DNA of 64,000 nucleotides from the NCBI GenBank assembly GCA_004322215.1, contig SCSM01000039.1, forward strand, positions 160,744 to 224,743. The letters are read 5' to 3'. A program made the position numbers and the translations under genes. The DNA comes from Bacteroidota bacterium. Lineage in GTDB: Bacteria > Bacteroidota > Ignavibacteria > Kapaibacteriales > UBA2268. This document shows, one piece after another, positions 9,210 to 17,733 of this stretch (position 1 is the stretch's first letter; every line of letters begins with the position of its first letter). Under the pieces are notes generated by a model. It saw only the letters and a list, made by a program, of their open reading frames with translations. It was not told where the DNA came from and did not search any database.

Positions 9210-10040
9210 ATGCTCAGACAAAAAGCCGTTAAAATATTTATTGTTATTTTAGGATTTATTTCATTTTGTTATATTTCTTATTCACAAAGTTTTGTTAGTG
9301 TCCCGGACACAATAATTCCGAGAGGCGATGTATATAGCATAACTATTAGCGGTAAAATCGAGCATCCCGAAGTTAAAAGTGTAAGAATCAGGTTCCAATA
9401 TAATGCCAGGGTAATTAATATTAAGAATGCATCCGGTTCTGATAATTTCATAATGAAATGTAATACGGTGAAGCTCATTAATTCTGATTTAAATAATCTT
9501 GAGCAGGCAACAATTGATATATCTTGCGACAGCATTTCTTCGACATTAACAGGAGTATTTTGCATTCTCGATATAGAAGGATTAGCCGGACCTGATTCTA
9601 TAACAAAACTCAAGCCATTGGCTGTTTATGAAAATGAGGAACCTGACCTGCTGGCTTTATCTTATGATGGTGAAATCAAAGTGCCCGGGATACCTATTTA
9701 TCAAAGATTTCCTGAAAGTTTATCTCAGAATTTTCCTAATCCCTTTTCAGGATACACTATCTTTCCAATCAGTATAGAAAAATCAACAAAAGTTAATTTC
9801 AAAGTTTATTCCAATAACGGTTCCGAAGTATTCATTTCAAGTGAAAGCTGGAAAAATTCAGAGTTATATAAAATTACCGGTTCAATAGATATTAAAGTAA
9901 ACTGGTTTGAGGATATTCTTGAAAAAGGGAATTACATGTTTCATTTTATTCCCGATGCTGAACTTGCAAGCGGCTCTTATTTCATGGTAATGCAGACTGA
10001 CAATGGTATTTACAATATTAGATTTCTATATTTAAAGTAA
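9210..10040 (+). CDS. Exported protein with cohesin-like domain and T9SS-like C-terminus
   Basis: This 276-residue protein has a signal peptide (about residues 1-26, ending SYSQ). A beta-sandwich segment resembling cohesin-type domains follows (RGDVYSITISGKIEHPEVKS through SYDGEIKVPG, about residues 33-160). The C-terminus opens with SQNFPNPFSGYTIFPISI and ends ASGSYFMVMQTDNGIYNI, the pattern of a T9SS type A sorting domain, although a variable insert separates the halves. Its stop codon overlaps the next start by one base (TAATG), so the two are almost certainly translationally coupled. A similar cohesin-like segment and an IgGFc-binding domain occur in one polypeptide at 41741-46003, which suggests this protein works with its neighbour. 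Confidence 0.7.
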   Translation: MLRQKAVKIFIVILGFISFCYISYSQSFVSVPDTIIPRGDVYSITISGKIEHPEVKSVRIRFQYNARVINIKNASGSDNFIMKCNTVKLINSDLNNLEQATIDISCDSISSTLTGVFCILDIEGLAGPDSITKLKPLAVYENEEPDLLALSYDGEIKVPGIPIYQRFPESLSQNFPNPFSGYTIFPISIEKSTKVNFKVYSNNGSEVFISSESWKNSELYKITGSIDIKVNWFEDILEKGNYMFHFIPDAELASGSYFMVMQTDNGIYNIRFLYLK

Positions 10041-12412
10041 TGAATATACCGGTGAAATATTGTTTGTTGTTAGCAGTAATTATATTGTTTATTTATAATT
10101 CACTAAATGCTCAAAATGACAGCATTGCCCCAAAGGATAGGCGACAGATATTAAATATAAAAAATTCAGAAGGCACTGAATTTTGGCTTTGCTTCATGCA
10201 AAATTTTGAAGAAAGCGATAAGACCTCTAACTCAAATGTCCTTTTACTCGAGTTGTTTATTACAGGGAGTTATGACACAAAAGTCAGGATTGAAATTGAC
10301 GGATTGAATTTCCGTAAAGACACATTTCTTATCGGCGGAGCTGTCAATAATATAAAAATTAATCCAAAAGCAATGTCAACGGGCAAAGAACAAGTCGAAC
10401 GTCTTGCTATACACATTACATCGGAGCTGCCGATTTCTGTATATGGACTGAATAGAAGATTCCAGACAACTGATACATATTTGGGATTGCCTGTAAGTGT
10501 GCTTGGTACAGAATACCGTGCAATGTGCTATAATGTAGCAAACAAGCTAATGTCTGAATTTGAGATTATAGCTACTGAAGACAGTACAGAAGTTACAATA
10601 GTCCCGACAGCAAATACATACAAAGCAGTAAAAGGAGAACAGAATAAAGTTTATCTGAAAAAGGGAGACGTTTACCAGGTATTTGCGCGTTATGAGCCAT
10701 TGGGACGTTGCGACTTAACCGGAACTTATATCAAATCTAATAAGAAAATTGCAGTATTCAGCGGTCATCAGTGCGCCTATGTGCCACAACATATTATTGC
10801 CTGCAACCATCTTGTTGAGCAATTACCATCGGTACCATCATGGGGGAAACATTTTTATATAGGCAAACTGGAATCACGTTCCAAGTATTCGTACAGGGTT
10901 CTTGCAAATGAGCCGAGAACAAAAGTTTTCGAGGACAGCAAACTTGTGAAAACACTCAACGGTGGAGAATATTACGAAGGCACAGCCAGCAAGGAAATAC
11001 AGATTACTGCTGATAAGCCGGTGCTTGTTGCACAATATTCGCAGGGATTTATGAATGGTGATTCAATCGGCGACCCGATGATGCTATTCATCAGTCCTAC
11101 TCAACAGTTCCTGAATCAGTACCGATTTGCCACACCTGTAAACGGTTCATGGAAGCATTATGTTAATGTCGTTGTACCAACTAAAGCAATAAGTACGATG
11201 CAACTTGACGGTGAAAGGATTGATTCTGCAAAATTTCATCCACTTGGATTAAGCCGGTATTCGATTGCATACATACAGGTTCCCTTCGGAAGCCACACAA
11301 TAGAAGGGGAACTGCCCTTCGGAATGTCATCTTATGGTTTCGGATATGGCAATGATGCTTATGATGCCTATGGAACAATGGGAGGTCAATCATTTTGGGA
11401 ATATGAACCGGCACGCGATACTCTTGTTCCGAGATGTGAAGAAAATAAGAATAATCCGCAGAGTAGTGTAATCTTTCGTGATGACAGGGAAGACGATACC
11501 GGTTTGAAGAGAATTAAAGTTCTGCAATCTAACGGAGTAGATGTAACTGTTCCTTCATTTGAAGAAGGTCTTCTACAGTTACCTGTCGAAATTAAATTGA
11601 AAAATAACGGAACTTTCGGAAGGGTGTTATTCCAGGTTGAGGATGTTGCATTCAATTCTGCTATTTATACTGTATGTTGCCGCTATGATTCAAAGCTTGG
11701 TAAAAATGTACTTAGTATATCCGAAGGGGAGAATGAGGATTGCGTCCCTGACCCGGGATGGCAGATTGGAGCTTTCGGGAAATATACTGCTACTTTTCAT
11801 TCGGGAAATTTCTCATATACCGATGGGATTATCTCTGATAATAAATTCAGCGATGCTTTTGGATTCAGTGGTTATGGCGGATTGATTATTGAAAGACAGG
11901 TGAAAAACGAACTTGTTGTCACGTTAAGATTATCATTTGAAAATTACAATGGTAATTTGACCGCTCCGGGAAAACCGGGTAATAGAATGGATTCAGTTAC
12001 TCATAAGTTGGAACCATACCAGGAAGAATTGGGCTTAACTCTCGACGGATTATTTATGCACATTTCTCCTGCCGGGGAATGGTTCTTTTCTTCCCATATA
12101 TATTTGCTTGGAGGATTAAATTTTGCAATAAATCTGTCCGATGCAGTGACTATAAAAAGGAAAATTTTAATACCAAATGATGCGATATTTCCAAATGGTT
12201 CAGATGAAATATCAATTAAAGGCAATTTGACTACACTGAAAAGTTTTCGTCTGGGAATGTTTACCGGTTTGGGGGTAACATATCCGATTGATTACAGGTT
12301 CTCCGTTTTCGGAGAATCTTATTACACATTTCATTTCGGAAGTTTGATTGATGGCGGTAACTGGGGATTGCAGCAGCTTTCATTTCAGCTTGGTGTAAAA
12401 ATCACATTATAA
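10040..12412 (+). CDS. IgGFc-binding-domain protein with C-terminal outer-membrane-barrel-like domain
   Basis: Residues 1-25 are a signal peptide (ending LNAQ). From about residue 45 to 460 lies an IgGFc-binding-type N-terminal domain: GTEFWLCFMQNF, KVRIEIDG, LPISVYGLN, LGTEYRAMCYN, KIAVFSGHQCAYVPQ and LPSVPSWGKHFYIGKL. From about residue 575 the chain becomes amphipathic and aromatic (SGYGGLIIERQVKNELVVTL, WFFSSHIYLLGGLNFAI, SFRLGMFTGLGVTYPI) and ends in strands up to FQLGVKITL. This is typical of small outer-membrane beta-barrels of the OmpA-like type. No T9SS sorting domain is present, so the barrel probably holds it in the outer membrane. Despite the family name, antibody binding is not implied. 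It overlaps the upstream gene and is followed 10 bases later by ccmB. Confidence 0.8.
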   Translation: MNIPVKYCLLLAVIILFIYNSLNAQNDSIAPKDRRQILNIKNSEGTEFWLCFMQNFEESDKTSNSNVLLLELFITGSYDTKVRIEIDGLNFRKDTFLIGGAVNNIKINPKAMSTGKEQVERLAIHITSELPISVYGLNRRFQTTDTYLGLPVSVLGTEYRAMCYNVANKLMSEFEIIATEDSTEVTIVPTANTYKAVKGEQNKVYLKKGDVYQVFARYEPLGRCDLTGTYIKSNKKIAVFSGHQCAYVPQHIIACNHLVEQLPSVPSWGKHFYIGKLESRSKYSYRVLANEPRTKVFEDSKLVKTLNGGEYYEGTASKEIQITADKPVLVAQYSQGFMNGDSIGDPMMLFISPTQQFLNQYRFATPVNGSWKHYVNVVVPTKAISTMQLDGERIDSAKFHPLGLSRYSIAYIQVPFGSHTIEGELPFGMSSYGFGYGNDAYDAYGTMGGQSFWEYEPARDTLVPRCEENKNNPQSSVIFRDDREDDTGLKRIKVLQSNGVDVTVPSFEEGLLQLPVEIKLKNNGTFGRVLFQVEDVAFNSAIYTVCCRYDSKLGKNVLSISEGENEDCVPDPGWQIGAFGKYTATFHSGNFSYTDGIISDNKFSDAFGFSGYGGLIIERQVKNELVVTLRLSFENYNGNLTAPGKPGNRMDSVTHKLEPYQEELGLTLDGLFMHISPAGEWFFSSHIYLLGGLNFAINLSDAVTIKRKILIPNDAIFPNGSDEISIKGNLTTLKSFRLGMFTGLGVTYPIDYRFSVFGESYYTFHFGSLIDGGNWGLQQLSFQLGVKITL

Positions 12413-12422
12413 GAGTAAATTG

Positions 12423-13100
12423 ATGGCGACTGGAAGTTTGAAGAGAATTTATGCTGTATTTAACAAAGACACAAAAAGTGAACTCAGAACACGCTATTCT
12501 ATTTCTGCAATTTTCCTTTTTATACTAACTACAATAACAATGATTGCGATTTCTGCTGCAAATGAGAAATTGAATCCGGCTTTATCTGCAGGAATTCTAT
12601 GGGTAATTTTGTTTTTCTCGGCAATGACAGGTATTTCAAAAGCATTTGTCAGCGAAGAAGAAAGAGGGACGGGTTTGCTTCTTAAAATTTATACTTCGAA
12701 TGAAGCAGTTTACTTCGGAAAATTGTTATTCAACATTTTACTTTGTTTTTTACTGAATATCATCTCTGCATTATTTTTTCTGTTAATTAATAGCGAACTG
12801 GTTGTGAAAGAGCCGTTAATATTTATTTATATGCTCATACTCGGAAGTTTGGGTCTTGCTTCAGGCACAACCCTCATTTCTGCAATAATTGCCCGTGCAA
12901 ATGTTAAGGGAGCATTATTTCCGGTGCTATCTTTCCCTATTCTTCTACCTTTAATTGTTGCCGGTATCGGTTTGACAAAACTATCATTCGAAGGTGGCTC
13001 ATTCTCTGATGCCCAGAGTGATTTCCTGCTTATGCTTGCTTATAGCGGTGTTTTGATTCCTGCTTCTTACATACTTTTCGACCAGATATGGGAAGAATAA
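12423..13100 (+). CDS. ccmB: CcmB-like heme exporter permease
   Basis: CcmB is the membrane subunit of the CcmAB(C) ABC complex used in cytochrome c maturation. The protein has about 225 residues and six predicted membrane segments, the usual length. It carries ELRTRYSISAIFLF near the N-terminus, the FVSEEERGTGLLLKIY loop and ALFPVLSFPILLPLIVAG, all typical of CcmB. An in-frame TTG at 12420 also precedes it; I chose the ATG at 12423. It starts 10 bases after the barrel protein, suggesting co-transcription. No ccmA ATPase, ccmC or other maturation gene is near, so its partners must be elsewhere. Confidence 0.85.
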   Translation: MATGSLKRIYAVFNKDTKSELRTRYSISAIFLFILTTITMIAISAANEKLNPALSAGILWVILFFSAMTGISKAFVSEEERGTGLLLKIYTSNEAVYFGKLLFNILLCFLLNIISALFFLLINSELVVKEPLIFIYMLILGSLGLASGTTLISAIIARANVKGALFPVLSFPILLPLIVAGIGLTKLSFEGGSFSDAQSDFLLMLAYSGVLIPASYILFDQIWEE

Positions 13101-13239
13101 ATATTATTTAATATTAAAAAATTATTATTGCTTATTTATCATTACCATTTGTCAATTAAACCTTTTCAATAAATCCTGTGTCAAAATCGAAAAATTGATT
13201 ATTTCAATGTAAATCTATTATAAATATTCGGAGAATTTT

Positions 13240-13671
13240 ATGAAAAAGCTATTAACAATCGGTATTTCTTTACTTCTTATAATTGGATTAACAAGTATTA
13301 TAATCGTCAATGCACAGGATAATAAGATAGTAAAGAAGGAAACAGTTCAAAATCAGGGACAAGGTAGAAACTTTGTTGATAAGGACAAAGATGGTATCTG
13401 CGATAATAACAAATCAGGTTTTGGAAAAGGTATGGGCAGGTCAGGAATGAACTGTGGCAGAAATTTTATTGATGTTAACAAAGATGGAATTTGTGATAAC
13501 TATCCGCAAGGTAAAGGTATAAGAGGAGAGGGAGCAGGACCGAATTACATTGATAAAAACAAAGACGGAATCTGCGACAATCGTCCTAATGGAATTGGCA
13601 AAGGTAAAGGCATGGGCAGAAGAGACGGAAATTGCGATGGTACACGAAAAGGCTGGAGAGGAAGCAGGTAA
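13240..13671 (+). CDS. Small exported protein with three DKDGICDN calcium-loop-like repeats
   Basis: The 143-residue protein starts with a signal peptide (about residues 1-26, ending VNAQ), preceded by GGAG six to seven bases before the ATG. The mature part has three copies of NFVDKDKDGICDN, NFIDVNKDGICDN and NYIDKNKDGICDN, separated by Gly/Lys/Arg-rich spacers with GKGMGR. The DxDxDGxCD loops resemble calcium-binding loops of thrombospondin type 3 or dockerin-like sequences. Each repeat carries one Cys, giving possible disulfide or metal-binding use. Its role is unknown; it may be a periplasmic metal-binding protein. A strong terminator follows directly. Confidence 0.75.
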   Translation: MKKLLTIGISLLLIIGLTSIIIVNAQDNKIVKKETVQNQGQGRNFVDKDKDGICDNNKSGFGKGMGRSGMNCGRNFIDVNKDGICDNYPQGKGIRGEGAGPNYIDKNKDGICDNRPNGIGKGKGMGRRDGNCDGTRKGWRGSR

Positions 13672-13700
13672 ACACTCATTCTATATGAATGAATTAATAA

Positions 13701-13729
13701 AACCGCCCGGTTATGGGCGGTTTTTTTTA
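13701..13729 (+). terminator. Rho-independent terminator after the DKDGICD-repeat gene
   Basis: The perfect stem AACCGCCC/GGGCGGTT encloses a six-base loop and is followed by eight T residues. It lies between convergent genes. The minus-strand side (ending nadC) has only a short U-run, so it mainly serves the plus strand. Confidence 0.9.
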
Positions 13730-14590
13730 TTATTCAAACTCAATATGAATATTAGCTGCTTTTGCCGAATGAGTCAATGCTCCTACAGATATAGCATCAA
13801 TACCTGTTTTGACATAAGCGGGCAAAGTTTTTAATGTTATACCGCCTGATGCTTCGATGAAAATGTTTTTCCCGTTTGGAAATGAACGGATAAAAGAAAC
13901 ACATTTTTTTATTTTTTTCGGTTGCATATTGTCTAAAAGAAAACCTTCAACACCCGCTTTTAATCCATCTTTTATTTGCTCAAGATTTTCTACTTCAAGT
14001 TCGATGGGAAGCTTATAATTTTTCTTTTTGATTTTATTGATTGCATTTGTAATTCCGCCTGCTGCCTGAATGTGGTTGTCTTTAATCAGTATGCCTGAAG
14101 ACAGGTCAAGCCGGTGGTTCCAGCCACCTCCTACCGTTACTGCGTATTTATCAAACAGTCTCAATCCCGGCATTGTCTTGCGTGTATCGAGAATTCTAAC
14201 ATTAAAAGGAGAAGCAATTTTAACATATTCTCTGGTTAATGTTGCAATTCCACATAATCGCTGTAGCAAGTTCAGAAGCACTCTTTCATAAGATAATATC
14301 TTTCCAGAATTTCCATTTATTGATGCGATGATTTTACTTTTTTCTATATAATCTCCATCTTTTACTTTGATTTTGCAACTGAATCCTTTACCGAAGTAAA
14401 ATTTGATAATATCGGCACCCGCAAAGACAATGTTTTCTTCTGTTTGTATAAATGCGGTCGAATTGGCATTTGATGGAATTGTACCTTTTGTCGTTTTATC
14501 ATTATCGGGAATGTCTTCCTTAAGAAAATCGGATATTTTTCTTTTCAGATATTCTATCGGCAGTATTCGGTATTGAGTATATTCTATCAA
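13730..14590 (-). CDS. nadC: Quinolinate phosphoribosyltransferase (nicotinate-nucleotide pyrophosphorylase)
   Basis: NadC converts quinolinate and PRPP to nicotinate mononucleotide with loss of CO2, the third step of de novo NAD synthesis. The 286 residues fit the family. The hallmark is present at about residues 135-175: LDTRKTMPGLRLFDKYAV, then GGGWNHRLDLSSGILIKDNH. IELEVENLEQ and IEASGGITLKTLPAY also match PRPP- and quinolinate-binding elements. Its start overlaps the stop of nadA by four bases (ATGA), so the two are an operon. nadB is not in the window. Confidence 0.97.
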   Translation of the reverse strand: MIEYTQYRILPIEYLKRKISDFLKEDIPDNDKTTKGTIPSNANSTAFIQTEENIVFAGADIIKFYFGKGFSCKIKVKDGDYIEKSKIIASINGNSGKILSYERVLLNLLQRLCGIATLTREYVKIASPFNVRILDTRKTMPGLRLFDKYAVTVGGGWNHRLDLSSGILIKDNHIQAAGGITNAINKIKKKNYKLPIELEVENLEQIKDGLKAGVEGFLLDNMQPKKIKKCVSFIRSFPNGKNIFIEASGGITLKTLPAYVKTGIDAISVGALTHSAKAANIHIEFE

Positions 14591-15504
14591 CTAAGCTCCA
14601 ACATTCGTTCAAGAGGTCTGATTGCTTTTAATCTCAATTCTTCGGGTATAAATATTTCGGGCTGCATATTTTCAAGAGCGGCAACCATTTTCTCGAGTGT
14701 ATTCAGCTTCATGTGCGGACACTCATTGCAACTGCACCCGTCTAAATTAGGAATGGGATAAAACTTTTTATCGAAGACTTTCTTTTCCATCTGGTGAATT
14801 ATACCAGGTTCAGTCGCAACAATAAATTCTTTTGCATCAGAGTTAATAGAATAATTTAGCAATGCGGTTGTCGAACCGACAAAATCTGCATATTGCAGGA
14901 TATTATCAGGACATTCTGGATGAGCTATCAGTAATGCTTCGGGATGTTTATTCATCAGATTAATCACCTCAAGCTCCGAAAAAATAATATGTACCTGGCA
15001 GGTGCCGTCCCACAAAACCATATCCCGTCCTGTCTTCTTGATAATATAAGAACCGAGATGTTTATCCGGTGCAAAACAAATTTGTTTGTCATCGGGAACT
15101 GAATTAATAATCTTCTCAGCATTTGATGAAGTGCAGATAATATCTGACATTGCCTTTACCTCAGTAGAACAATTAATGTAAGAAATCACGACATTATCGG
15201 GATAGGTATGAATCCATTTTTCGAATTTATCTGCTGGGGCGCTGTCAGCTAAGGAACAACCTGCATTCAGGTCAGGCATCAGAACTATCTTAGTTGGATT
15301 AAGAATCTTTGCAGTCTCTGCCATAAAGCGAACACCGCAAAATAATATTACGTCCGCGTCGGTTTGCTTCGCTTTTTGTGCAAGAGCAAGTGAATCGCCG
15401 AGAAAATCTGCTATATCCTGTATGCTGTTGTCCTGATAGTAATGAGCAAGTATAACGGCATTACGTTCTTTCTTTAATTTATATAGTTTATCAATCAAGT
15501 CCAT
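14587..15504 (-). CDS. nadA: Quinolinate synthase A
   Basis: NadA condenses iminoaspartate and dihydroxyacetone phosphate to quinolinate using a [4Fe-4S] cluster. The 305-residue protein has NAVILAHYYQDNSIQDIADF and GDSLALAQKA at the N-terminus. It has the three conserved cysteine regions: FCGVRFMAETAKIL (about 86), NCSTEVKAMSDIICTSSNA (about 112-126) and GCSCNECPHMKLNTL (about 265). MPDLNAGCSLAD and WDGTCQVHI are also typical. It is first in the nadA-nadC operon. The iminoaspartate source (NadB or aspartate dehydrogenase) must be encoded elsewhere. Confidence 0.97.
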   Translation of the reverse strand: MDLIDKLYKLKKERNAVILAHYYQDNSIQDIADFLGDSLALAQKAKQTDADVILFCGVRFMAETAKILNPTKIVLMPDLNAGCSLADSAPADKFEKWIHTYPDNVVISYINCSTEVKAMSDIICTSSNAEKIINSVPDDKQICFAPDKHLGSYIIKKTGRDMVLWDGTCQVHIIFSELEVINLMNKHPEALLIAHPECPDNILQYADFVGSTTALLNYSINSDAKEFIVATEPGIIHQMEKKVFDKKFYPIPNLDGCSCNECPHMKLNTLEKMVAALENMQPEIFIPEELRLKAIRPLERMLELS

Positions 15505-15602
15505 TTTACAAATCTACGTCTATTTTAATTCAACTCTTTCCACGTTTTTTTGTTGTAATTATTTTTTATTTGTGTTCAATTGAAAAACTTCTTATTTTTG
15601 AA

Positions 15603-15631
15603 TTAACCAATTGGTTAAATTATTTGGTTAA
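15603..15631. promoter_or_regulatory. Palindromic operator plus extra half-site upstream of ABC-2 permease
   Basis: TTAACCAATTGGTTAA at 15603-15618 is a perfect 16-base palindrome, followed by a third half-site TTGGTTAA at 15624-15631 ending 14 bases before the permease start. TetR-family repressors commonly bind palindromes of this kind upstream of efflux genes. That assignment is inference, as no tetR gene lies nearby. Confidence 0.55.
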
Positions 15632-15645
15632 AGTATTAAATTTAA

Positions 15646-16767
15646 ATGAGAACTATATTATTTATTATAAAGAAGGAATTATTGCAGATTCTGCGGAACA
15701 AGCAGATGATTCCAATTATTTTTCTTCTTCCGATATTTCAATTACTGGTGCTTGTTCATGCAGCAACATTCGAAATTAAAAAGGTTGATATGGTTATTGT
15801 TAATAAGGATAACAGCAATTTTTCAAGACTGCTCATAAATAAATTCATATCTACAAATTATTTTAAATATTCCGCCAGCACTTATTCAGATGAACAAGCA
15901 AAAAAGGATTTGGCTATTCTCAAGGCAAGAATGATTTTGGAAATACCTGGCGATTTCGAAAAGAATTTGATTAATACAGGAAAAGCAAAAGTCCAGTTTA
16001 TAATAAATGCTGAAGACGGTGCCGCAGCTGCCGTGATTCAATCTTATGCATCCTCGATTGTTATTGGTTTCAATCAGGAAATTATCGCGGATTTTAAATA
16101 TAACCTGATGCGTTCAGATTATAGTTTGATTAATACAATAACGAGATACTGGTACAATCCGGAACTTGATTACAAACATTATATGGTGCCGGGTATTCTT
16201 GTGTTGCTTGTGACGGTTGTAGGTATGTTCCTTTCGAGTATGAATATTGTGAGAGAGAAAGAAATCGGTACAATCGAGCAATTGAACGTTACTCCTATCC
16301 GCAAAAGGCATTTCATTGTAGGGAAACTGCTCCCTTTCTGGCTTCTCGCAAACTTTGAACTTATTCTTGGATTAATCATCGGGAAGTTTGTTTTTGATGT
16401 TCCGATTGAAGGAAATATTCTTCTAATATTTTTCCTCGCCTCGACATATCTGCTTGTCGTTCAGGCAATCGGATTATTCATTTCGACTATTGCTGAAACG
16501 CAGCAGCAGGCTTTGTTTCTCTCCTGGTTTTTTATGGTATTGTTTATGCTGATGAGCGGCTTGTTCACACCGATTGACAGTATGCCCGGCTGGGCTCAAA
16601 TTATCACATTATTCAATCCTGTAGCCCATTTCATAGAAATAATGAGAAGAGTGCTACTCAAGGGCTCAGGATTTTTTGAGGTGCAAAAGCAATTCTGGCT
16701 TCTTATCGGATTAGTCGCATTAATGATAACGCTTGCGACCTGGAGATACAGAAAAACTACAGGATAA
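15646..16767 (+). CDS. ABC-2 type transporter permease (YhhJ/drug-efflux type)
   Basis: The 373 residues have the layout of ABC-2 export permeases. There is an N-terminal membrane segment (IPIIFLLPIFQLLVLVHAA), a large periplasmic domain (residues 45-170) and five C-terminal membrane segments. The signature loop NIVREKEIGTIEQLNVTPI and the downstream SGLFTPIDSMPGWAQ and LFNPVAHFIEIMRRVLLKGS are characteristic. Such permeases usually sit in operons with an ATPase, an HlyD-type adaptor and TolC. None of those is adjacent here, so it is an orphan or half of a dispersed system. The upstream palindrome suggests repressor control. Substrate unknown. Confidence 0.9.
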   Translation: MRTILFIIKKELLQILRNKQMIPIIFLLPIFQLLVLVHAATFEIKKVDMVIVNKDNSNFSRLLINKFISTNYFKYSASTYSDEQAKKDLAILKARMILEIPGDFEKNLINTGKAKVQFIINAEDGAAAAVIQSYASSIVIGFNQEIIADFKYNLMRSDYSLINTITRYWYNPELDYKHYMVPGILVLLVTVVGMFLSSMNIVREKEIGTIEQLNVTPIRKRHFIVGKLLPFWLLANFELILGLIIGKFVFDVPIEGNILLIFFLASTYLLVVQAIGLFISTIAETQQQALFLSWFFMVLFMLMSGLFTPIDSMPGWAQIITLFNPVAHFIEIMRRVLLKGSGFFEVQKQFWLLIGLVALMITLATWRYRKTTG

Positions 16768-16775
16768 TTTTTTAG

Positions 16776-16865
16776 TGAATAGTGAATAACGAATAGTGAA
16801 TAATTTCCTGAATTAACAATTCACAATTAGATTATACACTGAGTATCTTTGTGCAATACTCTGTG
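16776..16865. repeat. Intergenic tandem GAATAGTGAATAA motif and imperfect hairpin
   Basis: Two copies of a GTGAATA(G/A)TGAATAA-like unit (16776-16803) are followed by AATTAACAATTCACAATTA. Then comes an inverted repeat, CACTGAGTAT (16837-16846) with ATACTCTGTG (16856-16865), with one mismatch. It lies between convergent genes and lacks a T-run, so it is not a classical terminator. It looks like dispersed intergenic repeat material. Confidence 0.5.
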
Positions 16866-16880
16866 TGACACAATGAAATA

Positions 16881-17726
16881 TCATTCTTTTCTAATTAAAT
16901 AGTTTTTTACTGCTTCTTCCCATGTTGGAATTACAATTCCAAGTTCATCTGAAATAATTTTATTATCCATTGCAGAAAAATCTGGCCTTCTTGCAGGAAG
17001 ATTGAATATGTCTTTTGAGACAGGTATGAGTTTTACATTCAATTTCAATGTATCAGTAATGTGCTTAGCCCAATCAAATCGAGAGGTATAACCCGAATTA
17101 GTCAGATGGTATAATCCTGAAATTCCCTTCTCTATTGATTTCAATGTTACCTCAACAATGTCCTTTGTATAAGTCGGAATTGAAATTTCATCATCCGCAA
17201 TTTTCAATTCATTAGAATTTTTTGTCCACCGGATAAATTTATGAATAAAATTTTGTGTGCCTTCGCCGAATACCCAGCTCAAACGAAAGAGCAAATAATC
17301 AGATAAAACATCGGAAAGTATTTGTTCCCCTTTTAGCTTGCTTTCGCCGTATTTGTTGATTGGATTCGGTTTATCCGATTCAATATATAAACCATCTTTT
17401 TTTGTTCCATCAAAAACGTAATCACTGCTATAATGAACGAGAAATGATTTCACTTCCTTACTTGCAAATGCAATATTCAATACCCCTGCGGTATTAACTG
17501 CAAATGCCTTTTCAGGTTCTTTCTCAGCATCATCAACAAGGTTATAAGCAGCACAATTTATAGTAACATCGGGTTTGATTTTTCGAAAGAAGAGTATTAC
17601 ATCATCCCTCTTTGTAATGTCTAATTCATCAATATCGACACCGATGAAGTCATAATTCAAAAGGGACAACTTTTTGACAAATTCATTGCCAAGCTGTCCC
17701 TTATGTCCTATAATAAGATATTTCAT
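16881..17726 (-). CDS. dTDP-4-dehydrorhamnose reductase-like SDR protein (RmlD/RfbD family)
   Basis: RmlD reduces dTDP-4-keto-rhamnose to dTDP-rhamnose for surface polysaccharides. The 281-residue protein has an N-terminal Rossmann motif IIGHKGQLGNEF, slightly changed from GxxGQLG. It also has VTINCAAYNLVDDAEKEP, the SSDYVFDGTK stretch and YGESKLKGEQ with the catalytic Tyr-x-x-x-Lys. Next comes LLFRLSWVFGEGTQNFI, and a substrate-binding end including LPARRPDFSAMDNKI. All are typical of RmlD. No rmlA, rmlB or rmlC gene is adjacent, so the exact substrate is inferred from the family. It ends an apparent two-gene minus-strand operon, starting eight bases after the prenyltransferase. Confidence 0.85.
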   Translation of the reverse strand: MKYLIIGHKGQLGNEFVKKLSLLNYDFIGVDIDELDITKRDDVILFFRKIKPDVTINCAAYNLVDDAEKEPEKAFAVNTAGVLNIAFASKEVKSFLVHYSSDYVFDGTKKDGLYIESDKPNPINKYGESKLKGEQILSDVLSDYLLFRLSWVFGEGTQNFIHKFIRWTKNSNELKIADDEISIPTYTKDIVEVTLKSIEKGISGLYHLTNSGYTSRFDWAKHITDTLKLNVKLIPVSKDIFNLPARRPDFSAMDNKIISDELGIVIPTWEEAVKNYLIRKE

Positions 17727-17733
17727 TTCAATT

